NCBI GenBank assembly: GCA_039029315.1
Contig: JBCCGK010000029.1
Coordinates: 45,870-109,869, forward strand
DNA length: 64,000 nucleotides
DNA from: JBCCCJ01 sp039029315
Lineage (GTDB): Bacteria > Bacteroidota > Bacteroidia > J057
Reading direction: 5' to 3'
Made by a program: the position numbers and the translations under genes. The stretch's first letter is position 1. Every line of letters starts with the position of its first letter. Under the pieces are notes generated by a model, which had not been told where the DNA came from, made no database searches, and saw only the letters and a program-made list of their open reading frames with translations. Shown here in pieces: positions 29,632 through 39,000 of the stretch.

Positions 29632-30669
29632 TTATGGCCGCAACTTTCTCACCGCGGCGCCTGCCTGCCACATTTCAGAGTTGTGGATTTCAGCAAGTTC
29701 TTCTTCCAGTTTTTCCCGATAATCTGGTTTCCTGTTCGCTTCAATGGTGATCCGTGCCTCATTGCCAGTAGCTACGCTCTCATACAATTCTGCGAATACT
29801 GGTGCGGTCGCATCTCTGAATTTATGTCGCCAATCCAGGGCACCTCTTTGTGCTGTGGTTGAACAATTGGCATACATCCAGTCCATGCCATTTTCCCCGA
29901 CCAACCTAATCAAGCTTTGAGTGAGTTCTTCGACGGTTTCATTGAAGGCTTCTGAAGGAGAATGACCTTTTGTGCGAAGGAGATTGTACTGTGCTTCCAT
30001 TACGCCAGCCAGTGCTCCCATAAGAATCCCTCTTTCGCCGGTCAGATCACTATAGACTTCTTTTTGAAAGGTAGTCTCAAACAAAAAACCTGAGCCTACC
30101 CCAATTCCAATAGCCTTAATTCTTTCCCTCGCATTGCCGGTAAAGTCTTGATGGACCGCAAAGCTGGAATTGATGCCGTGTCCCTGTAGAAACAAACGAC
30201 GAACACTGGTGCCCGATCCTTTCGGAGCAGCGAGAATCACATCTACATTTTCAGGTGGATGAATGCCTGTTTGATCATTGAAGGTTAGGCCAAATCCATG
30301 AGAAAAATAGAGTGCTTTGCCTTCTGTCAAATGTGACTTGATCATTGGCCATGTCGCAATTTGACCAGCATCGGAAAGAAGATTCATCAGGATGGTGCCT
30401 TTTTGGCAAGCTTCCTCTAGATCAAATAAGGTCTCTCCTTCTACCCAGCCGTCAGCAACAGCCTTGTCCCAGCTTTTGGAATTTTTCCGTTGACCGACAA
30501 TGACATTGAAGCCATTGTCTCTCATGTTCAGCGCCTGTGCAGGTCCCTGTACCCCATAGCCTAATGCGGCCAAAGTTTCATTTTTGAGAACTTCGCGTGC
30601 ATGTTCCAGTGTGAATTCTTCCCGGGTGATTACGGTTTCTTCCACCCCGCCAAAATTAATCAGTGCCAT
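29632..30669 (-). CDS. ilvC: Ketol-acid reductoisomerase
   Basis: This 345-residue class I enzyme catalyses the isomerisation and NADPH reduction of acetolactate or acetohydroxybutyrate, the second common step of valine and isoleucine synthesis. The Rossmann motif is GYGVQGPAQALNMRDNG, with VGQRKNSKSW for cofactor binding. The metal and knotted C-terminal region (about 190-330) is present with EVYSDLTGERGILMG. It is the last gene of the ilvD-ilvB-ilvN-ilvC operon, 38 bp after ilvN. The sequence between it and the next genes is a repeat element. Confidence 0.95.
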   Translation of the reverse strand: MALINFGGVEETVITREEFTLEHAREVLKNETLAALGYGVQGPAQALNMRDNGFNVIVGQRKNSKSWDKAVADGWVEGETLFDLEEACQKGTILMNLLSDAGQIATWPMIKSHLTEGKALYFSHGFGLTFNDQTGIHPPENVDVILAAPKGSGTSVRRLFLQGHGINSSFAVHQDFTGNARERIKAIGIGVGSGFLFETTFQKEVYSDLTGERGILMGALAGVMEAQYNLLRTKGHSPSEAFNETVEELTQSLIRLVGENGMDWMYANCSTTAQRGALDWRHKFRDATAPVFAELYESVATGNEARITIEANRKPDYREKLEEELAEIHNSEMWQAGAAVRKLRP

Positions 30670-30707
30670 AGTTACTTTTGCAAATTGATTGGTAAATAAA
30701 TGAAAGT

Positions 30708-31235
30708 TTATTCCTTCAATTCCCCTTCTACATAGGCGCGAAGGTTAAGGGGCTTTTTGGAAATGGCAATCGCACCTGAGCGGGAAAATCCCAATACTCC
30801 GTACGGTTCCAGTAGTTTGAACAATTGTAAGGTTTCGCCAGGATGTCCGGTTTTCTCGATCATCAGATGATCTTTGTCAAAACTCAGAACCCGGGCATGA
30901 TTGTCTCGGATAATTCGTTCGAAGGTGCCATTGACCATTTTCTCTGTCGAAACTTTGTACATGGCCAATTCCTGATGGACTACATCATGATCCCGCAGCA
31001 CAAATGCTTTTACCACCCCAATGATTTTATCCAATTGCTTTTGAAGCTTTAGGACTTGTGTCTCCGTAGACTTGATCACAATGACGAATCTATGAATCCC
31101 TTGAATTTCAGATTCAGATGTGGTGAGGGATTCAATATTGATATGTCGACGTGTGAAAATCGTCGTAATTCTGTGTAAGAGGCCGATTTTATTTTCTGTA
31201 AAAACCGACAATGTATAAGTCTGTTCCTCTGTCAT
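30708..31235 (-). CDS. ilvN: Acetolactate synthase small (regulatory) subunit
   Basis: This 175-residue regulatory subunit has an N-terminal ACT domain (about 5-80; TLSVFTENKIGLLHRITTIFTRRHINIESL) that binds valine in known relatives, and a C-terminal domain (about 85-165). It follows ilvB with 11 bp spacing. The larger-than-minimum length, with a tail after residue 80, is usual for IlvH/IlvN of this type. Confidence 0.94.
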   Translation of the reverse strand: MTEEQTYTLSVFTENKIGLLHRITTIFTRRHINIESLTTSESEIQGIHRFVIVIKSTETQVLKLQKQLDKIIGVVKAFVLRDHDVVHQELAMYKVSTEKMVNGTFERIIRDNHARVLSFDKDHLMIEKTGHPGETLQLFKLLEPYGVLGFSRSGAIAISKKPLNLRAYVEGELKE

Positions 31236-31246
31236 GTCAATTCAGA

Positions 31247-32986
31247 TCAAGGTTCGAGTTTGATTTCAGAAATACTTGCACCACTAGGCACCATGGGGAA
31301 TACATTTGCTTCCTTCTCAACGACTATATCCAACAGGTACGGCCCATCATAGGCCAGCATTTCATCCAGGGAGGCAGACAAATCTTCTCTGTGCTCCACT
31401 CTTTTTGCCTCCACGCCAAATCCTTTGGAAATGGTAACAAAATCAGGATTCATCAATTCTGTGAAGGAATACCGGCGTTCAAAAAATAACTGTTGCCATT
31501 GGCGGACCATGCCCAGGAAGTTGTTGTTGAGGATGATCACCTTCACAGCGGAATTGTTTTGAGTCAAGCACCCCAGTTCCTGCAAGGTCATTTGGAAAGC
31601 ACCATCACCAATGAAGGCAAGTACTTCTCGGTCAGGCCGAGCCATTTTTGCGCCAAAGGCTGCTGGTAATGCAAAGCCCATAGTTCCCAATCCTCCACTG
31701 GATACCCAGGCATCAGTATCTGTGTATTTGTAATACCTCGCAGCAACCATTTGGTGCTGGCCAACATCTGTTACCACAATGGCTTTTCCTTCGGTCTTGT
31801 CTGACAACATTTTGACGACTTCTCCCATGTGGATTTTGCCATCCCCTGGAAACAAGTCTTTGCGAATGACCTTTTCATACTCAATCTCCTCACAAGCCTT
31901 GAACTCTGCCATCCACTCTGGATGACTCTTCTGCTCCACAAGTGGAATAAGGGCTTCGAGGACAGGTTTTGCATCCCCAATCAGCGGGACATCAGCCTTG
32001 ACATTTTTGTCTATTTCTGAAGGATCTATCTCAATATGGATGACCTTTGCCTGTTTGGCATATCGGTTGACATCTCCAGTTACCCGATCATCGAATCGCA
32101 TCCCAATCGCAATCAGGACATCACATTCATTGGTTTTGATATTTGGACCATAATTTCCGTGCATGCCAAGCATGCCAGTATGGAGCGGATGATCCGTTGG
32201 CATGGCAGAGAGACCTTGCAGTGTGCTGCCAAAAGGAATGCCAGTTTTTTCTACAAATATCTTGAAAGCTTCCTGTGCGCCTGAGATCAAAACCCCATGT
32301 CCTAACAACACATAGGGCTTTCGGGCATGATTGATCAGGTCTGCCGCTGCCTTGACTTTATCCGGATTGGGTTCTGGGTAGGGATGATAAGCACGAATGC
32401 TTTCACAAGATGAATACGTAAATTCCAGTTCTCCCAATTCTGCATTCTTGCACAGGTCAATAACAACAGGGCCCGGACGACCAGAATTGGCTATATAAAA
32501 GGCTTTCGCAATAATCTCAGGGATTTCGCTTGCATCGGTGATTTGGTAGTTCCACTTGGTGATCGGCATGGTCACCCCGACAACATCTGTCTCCTGAAAC
32601 GCATCAGAACCAAGTAGGTGCTTGGGGACCTGACCACATATACATACGAGGGGAGTTGAGTCCATCATGGCATCGGCTATGCCTGTCACCAAGTTGGTTG
32701 CCCCAGGACCAGAGGTCACAAGGCAAACACCAGTCTTGTTGGTTACACGTGCATACCCTTGAGCGGCATGCGTGGCTCCTTGTTCATGTCGGACCAGAAT
32801 ATGATTGATCTGATCCAGATAGTCATACAAGGCGTCATAAACAGGCATGATTGCTCCTCCTGGATACCCAAATATGGTATCAACACCTTCGGCTATCAGG
32901 GAAAGAATAACGGCTTCTGAACCAGAAACGGTTCTTTTTTTCGTAGCTGGGACTGCTGATTGCCCAGTATTTTGTACTGTTGCCAT
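31247..32986 (-). CDS. ilvB: Acetolactate synthase large (catalytic) subunit
   Basis: This 579-residue thiamine-diphosphate enzyme forms acetolactate or acetohydroxybutyrate. The catalytic Glu lies in LVRHEQGATHAAQGYAR. The ThDP-binding stretch GDGAFQMTLQELGCLTQNN ends near NNNFLGMVRQWQ (about 470-500), and the FAD-domain middle region is present. A short N-terminal extension (about 20 residues) precedes the first domain. It is the second gene of the ilv operon, 89 bp after ilvD and 11 bp before ilvN. Confidence 0.95.
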   Translation of the reverse strand: MATVQNTGQSAVPATKKRTVSGSEAVILSLIAEGVDTIFGYPGGAIMPVYDALYDYLDQINHILVRHEQGATHAAQGYARVTNKTGVCLVTSGPGATNLVTGIADAMMDSTPLVCICGQVPKHLLGSDAFQETDVVGVTMPITKWNYQITDASEIPEIIAKAFYIANSGRPGPVVIDLCKNAELGELEFTYSSCESIRAYHPYPEPNPDKVKAAADLINHARKPYVLLGHGVLISGAQEAFKIFVEKTGIPFGSTLQGLSAMPTDHPLHTGMLGMHGNYGPNIKTNECDVLIAIGMRFDDRVTGDVNRYAKQAKVIHIEIDPSEIDKNVKADVPLIGDAKPVLEALIPLVEQKSHPEWMAEFKACEEIEYEKVIRKDLFPGDGKIHMGEVVKMLSDKTEGKAIVVTDVGQHQMVAARYYKYTDTDAWVSSGGLGTMGFALPAAFGAKMARPDREVLAFIGDGAFQMTLQELGCLTQNNSAVKVIILNNNFLGMVRQWQQLFFERRYSFTELMNPDFVTISKGFGVEAKRVEHREDLSASLDEMLAYDGPYLLDIVVEKEANVFPMVPSGASISEIKLEP

Positions 32987-33075
32987 GAACTCAGATTTTG
33001 AGATTCACTAAAGAAAAAAATGGCGTATGTGAATGTCTATCTAAAAAGGAAGGCGAATGCGCTACAAGTAACGAT

Positions 33076-34746
33076 TTATTCATCAGTGACACAACCTTCC
33101 GAGGCAGAAGACACAGATTGACTATATTTATAAAGAATGCCCCTGCTAGCTCGCGAAGGTTTAGGGGTCCAATTGCTTCTTCTTCTTTCAATTTCCCGTT
33201 CATCAATATGTACTTCCAGGCGATTCTTGACTGCATCAATGGTAATTTTGTCCCCGTTCTCTAACAACCCGATCATTCCGCCAACCTGGGCTTCTGGAGT
33301 GATATGTCCAACTACAAATCCATGTGTCCCTCCTGAGAATCGCCCATCGGTGATCAATGCGACTGAATTTCCCAGGCCTGCACCGATAATGGCGCCAGTA
33401 GGTTTGAGCATCTCAGGCATTCCGGGGCCACCTTTGGGACCTTCATAACGAATCACAACCACATCCCCAGCCTGAACTTCTCCTCTTCCTATGGCATCAT
33501 TGGCTTCGAACTCACTGTCAAAAACTCTGGCAGAGCCTTCAAAAACTTCCCCCTCTTTGCCAGTAATTTTCGCCACAGCCCCTTCTTCAGCCAGGTTGCC
33601 ATAGAGAATCTGAAGATGTCCAGAAGGTTTGATTGGTGTAGAAAAGGAATGAATGATTTTTTGATCGGAGGGGAGAGGGGGGACTTCTTTCAAATTCTCG
33701 GCAATGGTTTTGCCAGTAACTGTCAGACACTCTCCATGCAAATATCCCTCGTCAAGCAAATATTTCATGATCACTGGTGTGCCACCCAATCGATGGACAT
33801 CTTCCATTAGGTATTTTCCGCTAGGCTTTAGATCTGCCAAATAAGGGGTGCCATCACTGATTCGCTGGAAATCCGACAAATCCAGGGGAACCTCCATCGC
33901 CTTTGCCATGGCAATCAGATGAAGAACAGAGTTGGTTGATCCTCCCAAAACCATGATCATGCGCAGAGCATTTTCGAATGATTTTTTCGTGATGATATCA
34001 GCGGGTTTCAGGTCGGTTTCCAATAATCCCTGCATGGCAATCCCGGCCTGCACACTTTCATTGACTTTAGCGGAACTCGTAGCAGGATTGGAGGAACTAA
34101 ATGGTAGACTCATTCCCATCGCTTCAATGGCTGTTGCCATGGTGTTGGCAGTATACATGCCACCGCATCCACCGGGGCCTGGACAAGCATGTTGAATGAT
34201 TCCTTTGAACTGTTCTGGTGTGATATTGCCAGCATTTTTCTCCCCCAAAGCTTCAAAGGCTGAAACAATGTTCAAGGTCTGATCTTCATAGTGCCCAGAA
34301 GCAATCGATCCGCCATATACCAGAATGGCAGGCCTATTGAGTCGACTGATTGCCATCATGGCTCCTGGCATATTTTTATCACATCCGACTACTGCAATTA
34401 CACCATCATACCATTGTGCATTCACGACTATCTCAATGGAATCTGCGATCCAATCCCTCGATGGCAGGGAATAACGCATGCCCTCAGTTCCCATGGAAAT
34501 ACCATCACTTACCCCTATGGTATGAAAAATTAAGCCCAAAGAACCTGATTGTTGTACACCTTGCTTGACCTGTTTTGCCAAATCATTGAGGTGCATATTG
34601 CATGGGTTTCCCTCATATCCTGTACTGACAATTCCGACTTGAGCTTTGTCTAAATCAGCTTCAGTTAGGCCCAAAGCATACAACATGGCTTGGGCGGCTG
34701 GCTGAGTCTCATCCTGGGTCAGTCTACGGCTATATTTGTTGATCAT
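33076..34746 (-). CDS. ilvD: Dihydroxy-acid dehydratase
   Basis: This 556-residue iron-sulfur dehydratase makes the 2-oxo acids of valine and isoleucine. Cluster Cys residues are seen in GCDKNMPG (about 118) and in CPGPGGCGGMYTANTM (about 190), and a further conserved Cys lies in GNPCNMH (about 49). It heads the operon ilvD-ilvB-ilvN-ilvC. The purine-rich GGAGGT abuts its ATG directly and is too close to serve as a normal ribosome binding site. Expression appears to be set by the attenuator-like leader at 34775-34899. Confidence 0.95.
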   Translation of the reverse strand: MINKYSRRLTQDETQPAAQAMLYALGLTEADLDKAQVGIVSTGYEGNPCNMHLNDLAKQVKQGVQQSGSLGLIFHTIGVSDGISMGTEGMRYSLPSRDWIADSIEIVVNAQWYDGVIAVVGCDKNMPGAMMAISRLNRPAILVYGGSIASGHYEDQTLNIVSAFEALGEKNAGNITPEQFKGIIQHACPGPGGCGGMYTANTMATAIEAMGMSLPFSSSNPATSSAKVNESVQAGIAMQGLLETDLKPADIITKKSFENALRMIMVLGGSTNSVLHLIAMAKAMEVPLDLSDFQRISDGTPYLADLKPSGKYLMEDVHRLGGTPVIMKYLLDEGYLHGECLTVTGKTIAENLKEVPPLPSDQKIIHSFSTPIKPSGHLQILYGNLAEEGAVAKITGKEGEVFEGSARVFDSEFEANDAIGRGEVQAGDVVVIRYEGPKGGPGMPEMLKPTGAIIGAGLGNSVALITDGRFSGGTHGFVVGHITPEAQVGGMIGLLENGDKITIDAVKNRLEVHIDEREIERRRSNWTPKPSRASRGILYKYSQSVSSASEGCVTDE

Positions 34747-34774
34747 ACCTCCAATCGTTGTTTTTTTAAGGGAA

Positions 34775-34801
34775 AAGCCATTCTCGGATGGAGAATGGCT
34801 T
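34775..34801 (-). terminator. ilv leader terminator-like hairpin (segments 3:4)
   Basis: On the minus strand, an 11-bp perfect stem AAGCCATTCTC / GAGAATGGCTT with a 5-nt loop (CATCC) is followed by a short U-rich tail (UUUUCCCUU). It ends 29 nt before the ilvD ATG. Its 5' arm can instead pair over 8 bp (CCATTCTC) with GAGAATGG at 34828-34835 in the leader, giving an antiterminator. The U-tract is weak, so a translational rather than transcriptional mechanism is also possible. Confidence 0.65.
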
Positions 34802-34836
34802 GTGTATCTATGCTGTGAATTCTATACCCATTCTCA

Positions 34837-34899
34837 TCATTTCTGCGGAAAAATCACCACAGTTACAATGAGAATAATAGGTAGAGAAAATTGTGACAT
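34837..34899 (-). CDS. ilvL: Ile/Val/Leu-rich leader peptide of the ilv operon
   Basis: This 20-codon reading frame starts with ATG at 34899 and ends in tandem TGA TGA codons. Residues 6-16 are Leu, Pro, Ile, Ile, Leu, Ile, Val, Thr, Val, Val, Ile: nine of eleven are branched-chain residues. No such frame is expected by chance at this place. It lies about 20 nt after the predicted transcription start and 90 nt upstream of ilvD. Codons 9-11 encode the sense of segment 1 of the RNA switch, so a ribosome stalled on Ile or Val codons would block the 1:2 pairing. It is too short for routine gene callers. The symbol is by analogy to enteric ilvL. Confidence 0.75.
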   Translation of the reverse strand: MSQFSLPIILIVTVVIFPQK

Positions 34900-34924
34900 T
34901 TGAATTTATTTCGGTTAAGTGGGC

Positions 34925-34956
34925 CAAATATGGCAAGCATATCCTTTGTTTCCAAA
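34925..34956 (-). promoter_or_regulatory. Predicted promoter of the ilv operon
   Basis: Minus strand: TTTG at 34953-34956, then 20 nt, then CATATTTG at 34925-34932, which matches TAnnTTTG at seven of eight positions. The expected start lies about 20 nt before the leader ATG. The leader therefore has a short A-rich 5' end with no Shine-Dalgarno. Confidence 0.5.
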
Positions 34957-35055
34957 AAAAAAGAAAATAATTAGCTGAACGACAAAACGAAAAATCACTT
35001 CGTTTAGTGATTGATTTCTTGAATTTCTGATTGAAAATTATGTTGGGAAATTGCT

Positions 35056-35712
35056 CTACTTGATCAGGTGTTTTTCTAATTCCCAACGTTCCCCAGTATT
35101 GGTAGACCAACTGATGATGCCCACGCCATGAGCGAAGACGGTCTCTATTGGAGAAATGTCATTTCGATTGGAGGCTAGCTGTCTGGAAATGATCACTGAG
35201 TCAAAAACATTTCCATTTGCTGTGTAAGAAGATTGGAGGGGCAATAATTCAAAACCTCCTGCTAGGAAAACTGAACTATCATTGTCTGGAGGGTAAAACA
35301 TCTGGAAGACGATTTGAGGGCCTCTGAACCTAACAAATGTCTCTGTTAATGAAAATAATAATGAATGTCCCTCCAGAGAATGTGAATAATTGGAATCCAA
35401 GCGTGCGGTAAAATACCTTGTGCTGTCCCCATTTGAGAGTTCAATCACAAGTACATCCATACATTCCTTAGTTGCTTCATCATACATATCTTCTTCAATC
35501 ACAAATTGGCTCACCCAAAGGCTGTCTATTCTACCAGAGTTGACTTCTCGATAGACCCACCAACTTCCTTCATGGAAGGCAAAATAGGAGAGGAAATCTG
35601 GCGCCAGCTCTGCGCAGGGACCTGGTTCATACGGCTGAAAGGACCAGCAGCTTATGAATATCAGGAGGCTTACAAAGCATATGCATCGAGAAATAGAATG
35701 CCGACTTATCAT
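35056..35712 (-). CDS. Hypothetical exported lipoprotein
   Basis: This 218-residue protein starts MISRHSISRCICFVSLLIFISCW, a signal sequence with a lipobox-like ISC near residue 22. The mature part is beta-rich, with a WWVYREVNSGRIDSLWVSQF segment near 55 that resembles small lipocalin-like Bacteroidota lipoproteins; this is only an impression. No catalytic residues stand out. I took the ATG at 35712 rather than one nine codons upstream because it begins the signal peptide. It is transcribed toward the ilv operon but ends about 100 bp before the predicted ilv promoter. Confidence 0.6.
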   Translation of the reverse strand: MISRHSISRCICFVSLLIFISCWSFQPYEPGPCAELAPDFLSYFAFHEGSWWVYREVNSGRIDSLWVSQFVIEEDMYDEATKECMDVLVIELSNGDSTRYFTARLDSNYSHSLEGHSLLFSLTETFVRFRGPQIVFQMFYPPDNDSSVFLAGGFELLPLQSSYTANGNVFDSVIISRQLASNRNDISPIETVFAHGVGIISWSTNTGERWELEKHLIK

Positions 35713-35780
35713 GGGTACTGTGTGTTCATTCGAATTCATCTATACTGGACCAGATTGGCTCTGAGTATAGAAAAGAAATC

Positions 35781-35960
35781 GGTAGTGGTTCAACTGGAAT
35801 GCAAATCTTCCGACAGAATGTTTGTAGAGATGATCGGCAGACCATCTCTCGTTTTGCCTATCGTAGATAGGAAGCCATCCGCTTTGATAGCATCCCACCT
35901 AGCAATGGTCTGCCGATCATTGCTACGTGCCGATGACAGCCTTACATGTATTGCACTACC
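35781..35960. repeat. Large imperfect inverted repeat / structured intergenic element
   Basis: A 16-bp perfect inverted repeat ATGATCGGCAGACCAT (35830-35845) and its complement (35905-35920) enclose 59 bp. The 59 bp contain a second tight hairpin, CCTATC-gta-GATAGG (35857-35871). Outside the arms the symmetry continues with GTAG/CTAC and, further out, GGTAGTG (35781-35787) with CACTACC (35954-35960). No reading frame crosses it with any family features. It could be a MITE-type element or a structured RNA. It sits between the divergent ends of the upstream lipoprotein promoter region and the ThuA-dehydrogenase stop. Confidence 0.55.
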
Positions 35961-36029
35961 AAGAAATCATCCAATCTGCGAGAGGAAAATATGCTAATCT
36001 AAGTTCAGGCAAAGCTGAAAAATAAGGTT

Positions 36030-39000
36030 TTATAGGATTGTTTTGCCTTGTCCGACTACTTTTAGAATGCCATTCATTTGTTGCCAATGTCCGGGAAAGG
36101 TACAGACAAAAGGATAGTCTCCGGGCTCTTTGGGAGCAATGAATCTCAGGACCGCCTCTTCGTTTGGATCGACAAGTCCAGTATAATACATGACCTCTGG
36201 CTTATCTGGCACATATTCCCTGTCCATACCCTTAGGATCTTTGGCCAGAACATCTGCAGCTGCGCCTATCATGTCCAAGCTGCCGGGTTTGAGTATGATT
36301 AAATTGTGTTGCATGAGGTCCTTATTTGAGAAGGTGATCTCCACGGCCTTTCCTGCTTCCACGACCAATTCCGACTGATCATATTTCATGTCATTTTTGA
36401 TGGTACTAAGGAAGATTCTTTGTGCATTGGGATCTGTACTTACCATTCGATCAACTCGTTTGCTTTCTGCTTCCTGGGAATGATTGGCAATCAGGCTTTG
36501 AGAAAAATGCTTGTCTGATGAAAAAGAAGATTCGACAAAATTGAGTGGGAATTCCTTGATCGGCTTGTATTTCCAGATTCCCATGATATCAATTTTCTTT
36601 TTCCCAGCCTGAACATAGAAATCTTCCTTTTTCCCAACCAAGCCACCCCCTCCACCATAATCTGTGACCTGGATCAACAGCTGATTGTTGCCCCTCCTGG
36701 CCACCTTGCGGGGAATGGGATAGTTCTTTACCTTGTTATAGGATTTCATGGTCTTTCCAATCATGAATCCATTGACCCAGGTTTCGTCATCATCGTCAAT
36801 AAATCCAAGGTTCAGACTGACATTTCTTCTATGAGGAAGCTTGAAGGTAGAATAATACCAGACTACCCCATCATAACGTCCTAGCTCTCCACTTTCCCAA
36901 TATTTTGGAACAGGCATTTCCCGATCCCAGTTTGCCAATTCTTTTTCGGGAGATTCCCAATTGAAAGATGCAGGACTTTGTCCCTCCTCTGAGGACTGAA
37001 TTCCAAGGCCCTTGAATTCCGGGTCTTTTTCTAAAGCAGATAAGAACCCATCCCTGTGAACGACGGAAGCCACATATAAAGCCTGAGATAGCCATAAGTC
37101 CTTGATATTGACAGAATCTTTGGACGCCTGAAAGAGGGCTTTCCCGACATTGGCATCTTCAGGCATTTCGGACATAGCCAGGAATGCTGAGAGGCGCGTA
37201 TGCAGATCCGGGTCATTGATCACATTGGCATCCAGAAATGCTTTTCTGGACCAGAAAGTTTTGGGAAGTACCATCATGGCAGACTTTCGAACTCCTGGGG
37301 CAGGATGCTCCAGCGCGGCAATGGCAGCTTTGTTGGCATCATCGTTATTGCCAGAGTAAGCCCCTAGACCATGCAGGGTCCACAGCGCATGAATGGCTCC
37401 CGGATTTGAGCCAATTCCATCCAAGTCGGTATTTCCAACTAGGGCAAGCAATTCGTCCAGGACATCCTGACGTCCCCTTTCCACCAGCATTCGTTGTGCT
37501 GTCAACCGCCAAAATAGATTGTCATGTTGCAAGGCCGCCACCAATGAAGAGGGATTGTCTTTGCTAAGGTTAGGCTGTCGGTAGTCAGGTGCTTGCTTGT
37601 TAATCACCCGATAAATCCGACCATGTGTTCGATCTCTCAAGGGATTGATGTGTGCATTGCCCTTTCCATTTTCGGCTTGATATCCGCCTCGATCTGGATT
37701 GGGCGTAGGATTGTGTTGGATGATGAAGTTGTACCAGTCTGCCACCCAAACAGCCCCATCCGGTCCGACTTCTGCATGTACAGGAGACACCCATTCGTCA
37801 GCACTGGCAAGAAGATTCCAGCCATCTTCGGCTCGATAGCCAGCTCCGTCCTTAACCAAATTGACTTTGGCTAATAAATGCCCTGTCGGTTCACAGACAA
37901 GCGCAACCTTGTTCCAGTATTCTTCCGGGAAGGCTCTGGCAGTATAGAGATTATGTCCTGCAGCAGCAGTAAAGCCTCCGAAAACATCTACCTGTCTGTA
38001 TCTTTCTGTAATGGGATGATAATTGTAATAGGCAGCAATCTTGGCTCCCCCTTTTGCCGGAATCCCTTCTATGCCTTCAAAATAGCGATCCGGGATGGCC
38101 ATATACCAGCTATGTGCATTATTGGCCGTGGAGCCAAACACATCGAAAGTTTCTGAAAAGCCAAGCCCCCAGGTATTATTGCTGGTTCTTGTCAGGTATT
38201 CAAATTCAGAGGCATCGGGTTTGAATCGATAAAATCCCTGTTTGAAAGAGAAATCCTCCCCGGCAATCCGTCCTTCGAATCCGGAATACCCCAGAGTTCC
38301 CCAAATCTGATTGTCAAAGCCATACATTAAGTTGGAAGGGCCCGCATGGGTATCGAAAGTACCCCAACCAGTAATGAGAACTTCCTTGATATCAGCTTTG
38401 TCATCTCCATCGGTATCCTTCAAGAACAGAAAATGTGGCGCTTGAGAAACGATGATTCCACCATTGGCAAATACCAGACTTGTTGGAATGTTGAGCTTGT
38501 CAGCAAATACAGTGAACTTATCCGCTTTGCCATCTCCATTGGTATCTTCACAAATCTTGATGCGGTCATCTCCAATACCGTCCTCATCCCTTACTTCGTT
38601 GGGATAGTCTACCGTTTCGATCACCCATAATCTGCCTCTTTCGTCCCAATCAAAAGCGATAGGATTAATAATATCGGGTTCGGAAGCGAATAACTGTAAT
38701 TCAAATTCAGGGGGCACCTGTATAAATTTCTCTGACTCAGCTTGGCTAAAAGGGGATTGGTAGGGGAGGGGCGTGTTACGTTTTTCATAATTGGCAACAT
38801 CTGTAGAAGGCGTATATTCATATTCAGGAAATGACAATTGCGACCAGAGGGTAGCTACTTCATCTCCCACAGCCCAAATGATTCCTTGTTTGATCAGTTG
38901 CTGAAAACCTTCATTGCTCCAGCTTCTTTCGTCATGGCCCGAGGCTGTGTAAAATACTCTCCCCTTGCCATGCGTTCGAATCCAGGTCCAGGGCTCTCTC

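Noticed and set aside
34740..34755. GGAGGT near the ilvD ATG as a Shine-Dalgarno
   Set aside because: It abuts the ATG with no spacer, and Shine-Dalgarno usage is weak in Bacteroidota; probably chance.
34808..35110. Minus-strand frame of 100 codons overlapping the ilv leader
   Set aside because: Not in the frame of the leader peptide; overlaps the end of the lipoprotein gene and the promoter; Lys/Phe/Asn-rich composition without features.
35506..35997. Plus-strand frame of 163 codons opposite the 35-kb lipoprotein and through the inverted repeat
   Set aside because: No family features; crosses the structured repeat; lipoprotein on the other strand has a signal peptide.
37860..37875. TTGACTTTGGC inside the ThuA-dehydrogenase gene, resembling the MITE end
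   Set aside because: It lies in conserved coding sequence and has no partner end; chance match.
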